Below, piece after piece: positions 1 to 7,033 of a stretch of 11,805 nucleotides of DNA (positions are counted from its first letter, which is position 1; the number at the start of each line of letters is the position of its first letter). The notes under the pieces were generated by a model, which ran no database searches, had not been told where the DNA came from, and saw only the letters and a list, made by a program, of their open reading frames with translations. This stretch comes from Bacteroidales bacterium. GTDB taxonomy: Bacteria; Bacteroidota; Bacteroidia; Bacteroidales; UBA932. The DNA lies in the NCBI GenBank assembly GCA_009784635.1, contig WRBG01000046.1, positions 1-11,805 of the forward strand, given 5' to 3'. The position numbers and the translations under genes are program-made.

Positions 1-1100
1 TCTAATCGGGTACTTGCATCCACTACCGACTTGGCCAATACAGCGGCAATCGGTTCGGTTACATGGCTCAAGGCAATGTCTAAAGTAGGGGCCAAATAGG
101 ATTCAATTTCCAGAGCAATCCGGGTCATGGTTTCCACAGCTTCTACGGGATATTTTCCCTTGGCCGTCTCTCCGCTCAGCATAATGGCGTCGCTATGCTG
201 GTAAATAGCGTTGGCCACGTCGCTCACCTCTGCACGGGTAGGACGGGGATGTTCAATCATGGAATGGAGCATCTGGGTGGCAATAATCACCGGTTTTCTA
301 CGAATCCGGCAGGTATGGATGATTTTACGCTGGATGACCGGAATCTTCTCGGCCTCAATCTCTACGCCCAAGTCGCCTCTGGCCACCATTACCCCATAGG
401 CCAAGTCTAAAATTTCGTCCAAATTATCTACGCCCTGTTGGTTTTCGATTTTGGCAATAATCTTCATGTGGTTGTTGCGGGTGTCGAGTATGGATTGTAC
501 TTCCTGTATGTCTTGGCGGTTACGCACAAAGGAGTGGGCCACAAAATCCAAATCCTCGTCCATGGCCCAGCGAAGAAACTGTTTATCTTTTTCGCTGACC
601 GAGGGGAGTTGAATCGGAACATTGGGAACATTGATGCTTTTGCGCCCGTATATTATGCCGTTATTGCGGGCTATGCAATGCAAAAAGCCTTCCTTTTTTT
701 CGGCTACGGTCAAGGCTATGTCTCCGTCGTCGATCAAGATAGAGGCGCCTATAGGCACACTGTTGACAAAGTGGGAATCATTGGCATAGAGCGTATTGCC
801 GGAAGAAAGTTGTTCCGGATTTCCTCCAAACAGCAGACTGTCTCCCGTTTTAACTTCAATACCTTGATTATCTACGGTGGACGTCAAGCGGATTTCCGGC
901 CCCTTGGTATCAATCAATATGGCGATGGTATCCGATACCGCCCGTATGTTGGCTACAATCTGACCGGCATCTTGGAGCGTCAGATGGGCGGAATTGATTC
1001 GGGCTACGTTCATTCCCGCTTCAAAAAGCGATTGGATAAAAGGAATGGAGCAATTTTGGTCGGAAATGGTGGCGACTATTTTGGTTTTCTTTGGTTTCAT
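1..1100 (-). CDS. pyk: Pyruvate kinase, C-terminal part missing at the window edge
   Basis: Catalyses phosphoenolpyruvate + ADP to pyruvate + ATP, the last step of glycolysis, in the cytoplasm. The minus strand reads an unbroken 366 residues from ATG at 1100-1098 to the window edge, beginning MKPKKTKIVATISD. Family signatures lie in order: RINSAH near residues 34-39 (substrate arginine region), IDTKGPEIR near 63-71, a B domain around 72-165, the active-site segment IIAKIENQQGV at 214-224 with catalytic K217 and metal ligand E219, MVARGDLGVE near 238-247 with D243, and ATQMLHSM followed by PTRAEVSDVANA and MLSGETAKGKYPVEA. Known enzymes run to about 470-480 residues, so roughly the last 100 (allosteric C domain) lie off the left edge. 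It is transcribed divergently from the recombinase gene across a 39-bp gap. There is no frameshift. Identity is very sure. Confidence 0.97.
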   Translation of the reverse strand, partial: MKPKKTKIVATISDQNCSIPFIQSLFEAGMNVARINSAHLTLQDAGQIVANIRAVSDTIAILIDTKGPEIRLTSTVDNQGIEVKTGDSLLFGGNPEQLSSGNTLYANDSHFVNSVPIGASILIDDGDIALTVAEKKEGFLHCIARNNGIIYGRKSINVPNVPIQLPSVSEKDKQFLRWAMDEDLDFVAHSFVRNRQDIQEVQSILDTRNNHMKIIAKIENQQGVDNLDEILDLAYGVMVARGDLGVEIEAEKIPVIQRKIIHTCRIRRKPVIIATQMLHSMIEHPRPTRAEVSDVANAIYQHSDAIMLSGETAKGKYPVEAVETMTRIALEIESYLAPTLDIALSHVTEPIAAVLAKSVVDASTRL

Positions 1101-1122
1101 GAAAATTAAATGTGTAAATTTG
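1090..1122 (+). promoter_or_regulatory. Putative promoter of the xerD-like gene
   Basis: TAAATTTG at 1115-1122 matches the Bacteroidota -7 consensus TAnnTTTG, and TTTG at 1090-1093 could be the -33 element, with a 21-bp spacer (consensus about 19). The -33 half lies inside the 5' end of the divergent pyk gene, and the -7 box is only 3 bp from the pyk -7 box on the other strand. The two promoters therefore overlap and probably compete for polymerase (inference). Confidence 0.55.
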
Positions 1123-1125
1123 CGG

Positions 1126-1133
1126 CAAAAATA
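1126..1133 (-). promoter_or_regulatory. Putative -7 box of the pyruvate kinase promoter
   Basis: The minus strand reads TATTTTTG here, matching the Bacteroidota -7 consensus TAnnTTTG. It sits 25 bp upstream of the pyk ATG, so a start about 7 nt downstream would give a leader of around 20 nt. No convincing -33 TTTG is visible at the right spacing. The assignment rests on one 8-mer in AT-rich DNA. Confidence 0.5.
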
Positions 1134-1139
1134 TAAAAA

Positions 1140-2138
1140 ATGGGCATGGACCGGTCGAAGAAACAAGAATCCATACAGGATTTTTTGACGTATCTGCGTT
1201 TGGAACGATGCTTGGCTCGCAACACCTTGTTGGCATATAAGGCTGATTTGGAGAAGTTTTGTGCCTATTTGGAGCAGGAGAAACAGGAGGGTAATCCCGA
1301 GCTGGCGGGCGAGGATACCATCAGGGGTTTTGTGGGTTTTATTCATAAATCCGGACTCGCCGAGCGGTCTCAAGCCCGCATTCTGAGTGCCTTGCGGGCT
1401 TTTTACACCTTCCTGCAGATAGAAAGACGCATAGAAAACGACCCGATGGAAATCATTGATTCGCCCAAAATCGGGAAATATTTGCCCGTAGTGTTGGGCG
1501 TAGGCGAAGTAAAGGCCCTGCTTGGTTCGTTGGATTTGAGCCATCCTCAAGGGCATAGAAACTTGGCCATTTTAGAACTGATGTATGGCTGCGGATTAAG
1601 GGTCAGCGAGTTGATTAAACTAAGGTTGAGCGACCTTTTTTTTAAGGAAGCATTTATCCGGGTGAGGGGTAAAGGGAGCAAACAACGCTTGGTCCCGGTA
1701 GGCAAACCGGCCATAAAGGCGGTGGAGTTTTGGATGCGGCAACGCCGCCTGATGCCTGTAGTCAAATCCGGTCGGGATATTGTTTTTTTGAATCGGCATG
1801 GGGCGCCCTTAACCCGCGAAATGATATTCCTCATAGTCAGGGAACAGGCTAAAACAGCCGGTATTAACAAAGCCATATCGCCCCATACCCTTCGTCATTC
1901 CTATGCCAGTCACCTTTTGGAAAACGGGGCAGATTTGCGCATCATCCAACAGCTGCTTGGGCACGAAAGCATACTTACCACCGAAATATACACCCATTTG
2001 GACGCCTCCAAATGGCAGGCTTCCATATTGGAGCATCATCCGCGGCGGAAAAGAAAATATTTCCAAGGACGCCTGTTGTTGGATAAAGAAAATAGTGCTA
2101 CCTTTGCCGATTCTTTGCGGGTATGGCGTAATTGGTAG
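1140..2138 (+). CDS. xerD: XerD-like site-specific tyrosine recombinase with a C-terminal extension
   Basis: A cytoplasmic DNA recombinase of the XerC/XerD family, which resolves chromosome dimers at dif with FtsK. Residues about 10-100 form the N-terminal SAM-like core-binding domain; residues about 115-300 are the catalytic domain. The complete catalytic set is visible: R154 in CGLRVSE, K178 in RGKGSK, H249 and R252 in SPHTLRH, H275 in LLGHESI, and nucleophile Y284 in TEIYTH. Xer proteins usually end near the HHPR-like motif, here at residues 299-302. This one continues for 30 basic then unremarkable residues to position 332, and its last seven codons lie inside the tRNA-Leu gene. ATG at 1140 was chosen over ATG at 1146; both fit. 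The TAAATTTG box is 17 bp upstream. XerD rather than XerC is the better guess from overall resemblance; an integrase of an element is less likely given the housekeeping neighbours. Confidence 0.88.
   Translation: MGMDRSKKQESIQDFLTYLRLERCLARNTLLAYKADLEKFCAYLEQEKQEGNPELAGEDTIRGFVGFIHKSGLAERSQARILSALRAFYTFLQIERRIENDPMEIIDSPKIGKYLPVVLGVGEVKALLGSLDLSHPQGHRNLAILELMYGCGLRVSELIKLRLSDLFFKEAFIRVRGKGSKQRLVPVGKPAIKAVEFWMRQRRLMPVVKSGRDIVFLNRHGAPLTREMIFLIVREQAKTAGINKAISPHTLRHSYASHLLENGADLRIIQQLLGHESILTTEIYTHLDASKWQASILEHHPRRKRKYFQGRLLLDKENSATFADSLRVWRNW
2075..2106 (+). promoter_or_regulatory. Putative tRNA-Leu/tig operon promoter inside the xerD 3' end
   Basis: TACCTTTG at 2099-2106 matches the -7 consensus TAnnTTTG, and GTTG at 2075-2078 is an imperfect -33 element with a 20-bp spacer. 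A start about 7 nt downstream would fall some 4 nt before the tRNA 5' end at 2117. The promoter lies wholly within the xerD coding extension. Confidence 0.6.
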
Positions 2139-2198
2139 CCGCGCCAGACTTAGGATCTGGTGCCGAAAGGCGTGGGGGTTCGAGTCCCTTTACCCGCA
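2117..2198 (+). tRNA. tRNA-Leu (anticodon UAG)
   Basis: An 82-nt class II tRNA folds by eye. The acceptor stem GCGGGTA (2117-2123) pairs fully with TACCCGC (2191-2197). The D arm contains AATTGGTAG. The anticodon stem CCAGA (2144-2148) pairs with TCTGG (2156-2160) around a 7-nt loop with TAG at 2151-2153. A 13-nt variable arm (2161-2173) can form a GCC/GGC hairpin. The T stem GGGGG pairs with CCCTT around TTCGAGT. Discriminator base A2198 and the long variable arm agree with leucine identity. CCA is not encoded: the next bases are CT. The gene overlaps the end of xerD by 22 nt and ends 21 nt before the tig ATG, so the transcript probably reads on into tig after 3' processing (inference). Confidence 0.96.
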
Positions 2199-2219
2199 CT
2201 TACCGTTAAATGTGTATGA

Positions 2220-3542
2220 ATGAATATTGAACAAAAACAAAGCGATGCCCTGTCCGCCACTATAGGCCTTACCATAGAGCCGACTAATTATGCGGACCGC
2301 GTCAAAAAGAGTTTAAACGAATTTCGCCGGAATGCGGAAATCAAAGGCTTTAGAAAAGGTATGGTACCCATGGGTTTAATCCAAAAAATGCACGGCCGTA
2401 CCGCTCTGCTCGAAGAAGTAAACAAATTGATGTCAGAAGGCGTTAATCAATACATCAACGACAACAAAATCAAGATTATCGGAGAGCCCCTCCCCAACGA
2501 TGAGCTTCAAGAGTCCATAGACTGGGACCGTGCCGAAAGTTTCACCTTTGTGTTTGACTTGATGTTGGCCCCCAAAGTGGAGCTGAGTTTTACAGCCGAT
2601 GACCACATTCCCTTAAAAGAGCCGGAAATCACTCAAGCCGATAAAGACGAGTATTTGGCGTCTTTGTGTAAGCAGCACGGACAGCTGACTGACTTGGAAG
2701 AAGCCGAAGGGGAAGATTTTCTCAAAGTAGATATGAATCAAGGCGGCAAAACGATAAACGATGCCTATATCTCCTTGAAAACCATCGCAAAAAAGAGCCT
2801 CAAGAAACCTTTTATCGGCGTAAAGGTGGGGGATACGGTAGAGATAGACATAGTCAAAACCTTTCCCAATGACACCGACCGCGCCGCCTTGCTCAAAGTT
2901 AAAAAGGAGGAATTGGACAACGATAATCCCCTTTGGCAGCTAACGGTTTTGGAAATAAAACGCTTTGCCCCTGCGACCCTTAATCAGGAACTGTTTGACC
3001 GGGTGTTGGGTCCGGGGCAGGCGGACTCTCCCGAAGCCTTTACGGATAAGGTAGAAGAACGTATGCGCAGGGAATTTGAGGCGGAGCGCGACTATCGCTT
3101 TATGCTCGACGCCCGCGCTTATGCAATCAGCAAGAGCGCGATTGCCCTTCCGGACGCCTTGCTTAAACGCTGGTTGCACTACAGCAACGACGGTAAGTTC
3201 TCTATGGAAGAAATCGAACGCGATTACGAAGACTTTGCCCGCGACTTCCGCTGGCAGTTGGTGCGCGAATACCTCATGCAGGAGAACAATATACAGATAA
3301 CCAAAGAAGATTTAATGCACCATGCGTATCAAGTAGCCCAATATCAGTTTGCCATGTACGGGCTTCATTCGGTGCCCGCCGAGCATTTGGAAAAATACGC
3401 CAAAAGTTTGTTAGACAATGAGAAAGAGTATCGTCGCATTTTTGAAAAAGTAGAAGACGATAAAGTCATAGCGCTTATCCGTACTCAAGTAAGTGTAGAT
3501 ATCGATAAAGTTCCTTTCTCCCAAATACGCGCCATGTCATGA
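2220..3542 (+). CDS. tig: Trigger factor, ribosome-associated chaperone
   Basis: Binds ribosomal protein L23 at the peptide exit tunnel and shields nascent chains; cytoplasmic. The 440-residue length is close to the family norm. Residues 1-120 are the ribosome-binding domain with the signature GFRKGMVP at 43-50 followed by MGLIQKMHG. Residues about 150-250 correspond to a divergent FKBP/PPIase-like domain, and about 260-440 form the helical substrate-cradling arms, rich in charged helices. The start MNIEQKQSDALSATI matches related proteins. A six-codon frame (2210-2230) in another phase overlaps this start and could affect initiation. The gene follows tRNA-Leu by 21 nt with no obvious promoter of its own, and its TGA overlaps the clpP ATG in an ATGA junction, so translational coupling is likely. 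Identity is very sure. Confidence 0.96.
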   Translation: MNIEQKQSDALSATIGLTIEPTNYADRVKKSLNEFRRNAEIKGFRKGMVPMGLIQKMHGRTALLEEVNKLMSEGVNQYINDNKIKIIGEPLPNDELQESIDWDRAESFTFVFDLMLAPKVELSFTADDHIPLKEPEITQADKDEYLASLCKQHGQLTDLEEAEGEDFLKVDMNQGGKTINDAYISLKTIAKKSLKKPFIGVKVGDTVEIDIVKTFPNDTDRAALLKVKKEELDNDNPLWQLTVLEIKRFAPATLNQELFDRVLGPGQADSPEAFTDKVEERMRREFEAERDYRFMLDARAYAISKSAIALPDALLKRWLHYSNDGKFSMEEIERDYEDFARDFRWQLVREYLMQENNIQITKEDLMHHAYQVAQYQFAMYGLHSVPAEHLEKYAKSLLDNEKEYRRIFEKVEDDKVIALIRTQVSVDIDKVPFSQIRAMS

Positions 3543-4213
3543 AATCAGCATTTGAACAATATGCCCGTGGCCATTTAGGTATCAGCAGTTTGGCCCTGCA
3601 CCGCTACCAGAGTTTCAGCAGCGGTTATATCAATCCTACCATTATAGAGGAACGCCAGCTCAATGTGGCGGCCATGGACGTCTTTTCCCGTTTGATGATG
3701 GACAGGATTATCTTTTTAGGCGTTCCTATTACCGACGATGTGGCCAATATTATACAGGCTCAGTTGCTCTTTTTGGATTCTGCCGACCCGGGTAAAGATA
3801 TTCAACTTTACATCAACAGCGCCGGAGGAAATGTATATGCGGGCTTGGGCATTTACGATACCATGCAACTCATTAGCTCGGATGTGGCAACCATCTGCAC
3901 CGGTATTACCGCCTCCATGGCCGCCATCCTTCTTACCGCCGGAGCCCCCCAAAAGCGTTCGGCTTTGCCCCATGCACGGGTGATGATTCACCAGCCCATG
4001 GGCGGGGTAGAAGGTCAGGCTTCCGATATTGAAATTACCGCACGGGAGATTGCCAAGCTCAAAAGGGAGCTTTACGAGATTATTGCCCTGCATACGGGCA
4101 AAGCCGTTAAAGTCATAGAAAAAGACGCCGACCGCGACTATTGGATGACCGCAAACGAGGCCGTATCCTACGGCATGATAGACGAAGTGCTTACCCGGGC
4201 AAAAAGAAAATAG
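3539..4213 (+). CDS. clpP: ATP-dependent Clp protease proteolytic subunit
   Basis: Serine peptidase that assembles as a double seven-membered ring and degrades proteins fed in by ClpX or another Clp ATPase. The catalytic triad is complete: S126 in TGITASMAA, H151 in MIHQPMGG and D200 in DADRDYW. The oligomerisation and substrate segment YINSAGGNVYAGLGIYD is at 91-107. At 224 residues it is about 15-30 longer than E. coli-type enzymes at the N-terminus; residues 1-30 probably form a propeptide or extended axial loop, typical of Bacteroidota ClpP. The ATG overlaps the tig stop by 4 nt, and clpX starts 1 nt after this stop, so the three genes form one operon. Confidence 0.97.
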   Translation: MKSAFEQYARGHLGISSLALHRYQSFSSGYINPTIIEERQLNVAAMDVFSRLMMDRIIFLGVPITDDVANIIQAQLLFLDSADPGKDIQLYINSAGGNVYAGLGIYDTMQLISSDVATICTGITASMAAILLTAGAPQKRSALPHARVMIHQPMGGVEGQASDIEITAREIAKLKRELYEIIALHTGKAVKVIEKDADRDYWMTANEAVSYGMIDEVLTRAKRK

Positions 4214-4214
4214 A

Positions 4215-5474
4215 ATGGCCAATAAACGCAATACCTACAGATGCGGTTTTTGTGGCCGGGACGAATACGAAGTAAGGCTGTTGATTAGCGGCGAGGCAGG
4301 TATTTCCATTTGCAACGACTGCGTGGAATATGCCATGGAATACGTGCGGGAGTTAGAGGTGGAGCAGCCGCAGGCAAAAGGAGCTAAACCCGTTCCGGCA
4401 GTCAAAACCGTTACGCACAAGCCCAAAGAAATACGCGCTTTCTTGGACCAGTATGTTATAGGTCAAGACGAGGCCAAAAAGTTCCTCTCGGTAGCCGTAT
4501 ACAACCATTACAAACGCATAGACAACCCCATACAGGATAATCTTGAATTGGAAAAATCCAACATCCTGCTGATTGGCCAGACAGGAACCGGTAAAACCCT
4601 GCTGGCTAAAACCATTGCTCGGATGCTCCATGTACCTTTTGCCATTGTGGACGCCACCGTACTCACAGAGGCGGGCTATGTGGGCGAAGACGTGGAAAGC
4701 ATCCTTACCCGTCTGTTGCAGGAGGCCGACTACAATGTTGCTTTGGCCCAGCGGGGCATTGTATTTATCGACGAAATTGATAAAGTTGCCCGCAAAAGCG
4801 ACAATCCCTCCATTACCCGAGACGTTTCGGGAGAAGGGGTGCAGCAAGCTCTGCTCAAATTGTTGGAAGGGTCCGTAGTCAACGTGCCGCCGCAGGGAGG
4901 GCGCAAACACCCCGAACAGCGGATGATTGCCGTAGACACCAAAAATATTTTGTTTATTTGCGGAGGCGCTTTTGAAGGCATAGACCGCAAAATCGCCCAG
5001 CGGCTGAATACGCAAGTAATAGGTTACGGCAGTCATAAACAGCGGGAAAAAATAAATCGAGATAATTTAATACAATACGTGGCCCCTCAAGATTTGAGGG
5101 CCTATGGCCTAATTCCCGAAATCATTGGTCGCCTGCCGGTGCTGACCTATTTGAGCGCTTTAGACAGAGGCGCCCTGCGCTCCATACTTACAGAGCCAAA
5201 AAATGCCTTGATTAAGCAATACACCCATCTTTTTGCCTTGGACGGCATCAAACTTAGTTTTGCCGAGGAGGTGCTGGATTATATTGTGGACACCGCTTTG
5301 GCCTATAAATTAGGAGCCAGAGGGCTGCGCTCTATTTGCGAGGCCATTATGGTGGACGCCATGTACGAAATGCCCTCCGAAAAGAAAAAGACTTTGAACA
5401 TCAATTTGGACTACGCCAAAGACAAAGTGGAGCGTTTAACCGGTAGCTTGGAGGCCCAAAGTTCGGCGGCATAG
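4215..5474 (+). CDS. clpX: ATP-dependent Clp protease ATP-binding subunit ClpX
   Basis: Hexameric AAA+ unfoldase that recognises, unfolds and threads substrates into ClpP. The 419 residues hold, in order: an N-terminal C4 zinc-binding domain (C10, C13, C33, C36); Walker A GQTGTGKT at 121-128; pore loop GYVG at 154-157; Walker B IVFIDEID at 182-189; the RKH loop at 230-232; the ClpP-contacting loop at 269-271; box GRLP with arginine finger R306; and sensor 2 GARGLR at 367-372. The ClpP-binding tripeptide, IGF in E. coli, is IGY here, a conservative aromatic swap. The gene begins 1 nt after clpP and is the last of the tig-clpP-clpX unit. The following 65 bp show no clear hairpin terminator. Identity is very sure. 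Confidence 0.97.
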   Translation: MANKRNTYRCGFCGRDEYEVRLLISGEAGISICNDCVEYAMEYVRELEVEQPQAKGAKPVPAVKTVTHKPKEIRAFLDQYVIGQDEAKKFLSVAVYNHYKRIDNPIQDNLELEKSNILLIGQTGTGKTLLAKTIARMLHVPFAIVDATVLTEAGYVGEDVESILTRLLQEADYNVALAQRGIVFIDEIDKVARKSDNPSITRDVSGEGVQQALLKLLEGSVVNVPPQGGRKHPEQRMIAVDTKNILFICGGAFEGIDRKIAQRLNTQVIGYGSHKQREKINRDNLIQYVAPQDLRAYGLIPEIIGRLPVLTYLSALDRGALRSILTEPKNALIKQYTHLFALDGIKLSFAEEVLDYIVDTALAYKLGARGLRSICEAIMVDAMYEMPSEKKKTLNINLDYAKDKVERLTGSLEAQSSAA

Positions 5475-5495
5475 GCCTTGTTCATAAATTTTTTT

Positions 5496-5503
5496 TATAT
5501 TTG
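5496..5503 (+). promoter_or_regulatory. Putative -7 box of the M20 dipeptidase gene
   Basis: TATATTTG fits the Bacteroidota -7 consensus exactly and lies 36 bp before the ATG at 5540, which would give a leader of about 30 nt. No good -33 TTTG is seen; CTTG at 5477-5480 is too close. The box follows a run of eight or more T residues that may also help end clpX transcription. Confidence 0.55.
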
Positions 5504-5539
5504 CCTGATGAATCAGTCATATAAACTAAATTTTGAACT

Positions 5540-6901
5540 ATGTCAACCATTAAATCTTACATCGAAGAAAATCAAGCTCGTTTTTTAGATGAGCTATTTG
5601 TATTATTACGCACTCCGTCAATAAGTTCTCTCAAAGAACATGCTCCGGACATGCAACGCTGCGCCGACCAATTGGTAGAAGCCCTAATCAGTGCAGGAGT
5701 TGACCGTGCCCAAGTCTATCCCACCGCCGGACATCCGGTAGTTTTTGGAGAAAAAATAATTGACCCTTCGTTTCCTACCGTACTCATTTACGGACATTAT
5801 GATGTTCAGCCCGTAGACCCGCTCAACCTTTGGGACAGTCCGCCTTTTGAACCCCAAATTAGGGACGGCGCTATTTACGCGAGGGGAGCCAACGACGACA
5901 AGGGACAGTTGTTCATGCACATCAAAGCCTTGGAATACATGTTGCTTACCCAAAAATTAACCTGCAACATTAAATGTCTTTTTGAAGGAGAAGAAGAAAT
6001 CGGCTCGGCCAACCTGAGCGCTTGGGTCTCCGACCATGTTGATATGTTGGCCTGCGACACCATTTTGGTTTCGGATACCACCATGTTGGGCGAGAATATC
6101 CCCTCTATTAACTGCGGCATGAGGGGTTTAGCATATGTAGAAGTAGAGGTAACAGGCCCCAACAAAGACCTTCATTCGGGCCACTACGGAGGGGCGGTAG
6201 CCAATCCCATCAATGTGCTTTGCCGTATGATAACCTCGCTTATAGACAGCAAAGGCAGGGTTACTGTAGAAGGATTTTATGACGATGTGGTTGAACTGAG
6301 CGCCGAGGACCGCGCCATGTTGGCCCGGGCTCCTTTTGATGAGGAACACTACAAAAAATCAATAGGCGTAAAAGAGGTAGAAGGAGAGGAGGGGTATTCT
6401 TCTTTGGAGCGCACCGGTATTCGTCCCTGTTTGGACGTCAACGGTATATGGGGAGGCTACACCGGCGAAGGCGCCAAAACCGTGATTGCTTCCAAGGCTT
6501 TTGCCAAAATATCCATGCGCTTGGTACCCAATCAAGACAACAAAAAAGTCGCCCGCCTTTTTGCCGAACATTTCACCCGGATTGCTCCCTTGGGCGTACA
6601 GGTGAAGGTAACGCCGCACCACGGAGGACAAGGCTTTTTAACCCCCATTTCCTCGCCGGTATACAAGGCGGCATCCCAAGCGATACACGAAGTCTACGGC
6701 ATTGAGCCCGTTCCTTCCCGCGGCGGCGGCAGCATCCCCATCTTGGCCGAATTGCAGGACATACTTGGCGTCAGCCCCCTGCTTATGGGATTTGGATTGG
6801 AGCGCGACACCATCCACTCTCCCAACGAAAGCTACCTCATTAGCCAGTTTACCAAAGGCATAGAGTCCATTGTAAAGTTTTTTGAGTATTATCCGGTTTA
6901 G
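5540..6901 (+). CDS. M20 family zinc metallopeptidase (carnosinase-like dipeptidase)
   Basis: A co-catalytic two-zinc hydrolase, probably a cytoplasmic dipeptidase; no signal peptide is present. The 453 residues carry the full M20 ligand set: H86 in GHYDVQPVD, bridging D119 in ARGANDDKG, catalytic E152 and ligand E153 in EGEEEIGS, D179 in LVSDTTM, and H426 in RDTIHSPNE. The lid/dimerisation domain lies around 195-365 with DLHSGHYGGAVANP at 210-223. Spacing of these motifs matches CNDP-type dipeptidases rather than DapE or ArgE, so peptide hydrolysis is the best guess, but exact substrate cannot be read from sequence. It has its own promoter downstream of clpX; working on peptides released by ClpXP is a plausible link but only inference. 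Confidence 0.9.
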   Translation: MSTIKSYIEENQARFLDELFVLLRTPSISSLKEHAPDMQRCADQLVEALISAGVDRAQVYPTAGHPVVFGEKIIDPSFPTVLIYGHYDVQPVDPLNLWDSPPFEPQIRDGAIYARGANDDKGQLFMHIKALEYMLLTQKLTCNIKCLFEGEEEIGSANLSAWVSDHVDMLACDTILVSDTTMLGENIPSINCGMRGLAYVEVEVTGPNKDLHSGHYGGAVANPINVLCRMITSLIDSKGRVTVEGFYDDVVELSAEDRAMLARAPFDEEHYKKSIGVKEVEGEEGYSSLERTGIRPCLDVNGIWGGYTGEGAKTVIASKAFAKISMRLVPNQDNKKVARLFAEHFTRIAPLGVQVKVTPHHGGQGFLTPISSPVYKAASQAIHEVYGIEPVPSRGGGSIPILAELQDILGVSPLLMGFGLERDTIHSPNESYLISQFTKGIESIVKFFEYYPV

Positions 6902-6929
6902 TGATTTCTAAGCCATCCGCGAACCCCTC

Positions 6930-6947
6930 AAGAATACAAAGAATACG
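6930..6947 (+). repeat. Tandem 9-bp direct repeat after the dipeptidase gene
   Basis: AAGAATACA at 6930-6938 is followed directly by AAGAATACG at 6939-6947, an 8-of-9 match. It is short and could be chance, but it lies in the same 132-bp gap as a longer perfect tandem repeat. No hairpin terminator is visible between 6902 and 6970. Confidence 0.5.
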
Positions 6948-6970
6948 TGGTTTCATAGGCAAAAATTGAC

Positions 6971-6998
6971 TATCTAAAACAGATTATCTAAAACAGAT
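6971..6998 (+). repeat. Perfect 14-bp tandem repeat, operator-like
   Basis: Two identical abutting copies of TATCTAAAACAGAT occupy 6971-6984 and 6985-6998. Each unit is itself dyad-symmetric: TATCT and AGATA flank AAAAC at 6985-6999, and the first copy keeps 4-bp arms. The junction AGATTATCT is also palindromic. The array ends 12 bp before the -7 box at 7011 and covers the place where a -33 element would be, so binding of a dimeric regulator is likely to control the downstream ATPase gene. The binding protein is unknown. Confidence 0.8.
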
Positions 6999-7010
6999 AA
7001 TGTTTTTTGT

Positions 7011-7018
7011 TATATTTG
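7011..7018 (+). promoter_or_regulatory. Putative -7 box of the AAA+ ATPase gene
   Basis: TATATTTG matches the -7 consensus. The expected start about 7 nt downstream leaves a leader of only some 9 nt before ATG 7034. No TTTG stands at the -33 position; the second copy of the 14-bp repeat is there instead, hinting at activator-dependent or repressible transcription. Confidence 0.6.
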
Positions 7019-7033
7019 CAAAAATAATTGGTA

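Noticed and set aside
438..1109. A 223-codon open frame on the plus strand.
   Set aside because: It lies antisense to pyruvate kinase, whose frame carries all family motifs. The plus-strand product has no recognisable domain and low-complexity features of an antisense shadow.
2117..2198. tRNA-Leu as an attachment site for an integrative element, given the neighbouring tyrosine recombinase.
   Set aside because: No repeat of the tRNA 3' end is visible in the window, the recombinase looks like a housekeeping Xer protein, and the genes downstream are conserved core genes.
3716..4231. A 171-codon open frame on the minus strand.
   Set aside because: It is antisense to clpP and spans its stop; no family resemblance is seen.
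4353..5036. A 227-codon open frame on the minus strand.
   Set aside because: It is antisense to clpX across the conserved AAA+ core; the clpX frame explains the sequence.
5475..5539. A possible clpX terminator at the T run.
   Set aside because: No stable GC-rich stem precedes the T run; at best it is a weak end, and the run forms part of the next promoter region.
6902..6970. The dipeptidase frame stays open for 22 codons past its TAG, suggesting readthrough or a gene remnant.
   Set aside because: The enzyme already ends at the usual place, after the last zinc ligand and C-terminal helix, and the extra sequence resembles nothing I know.
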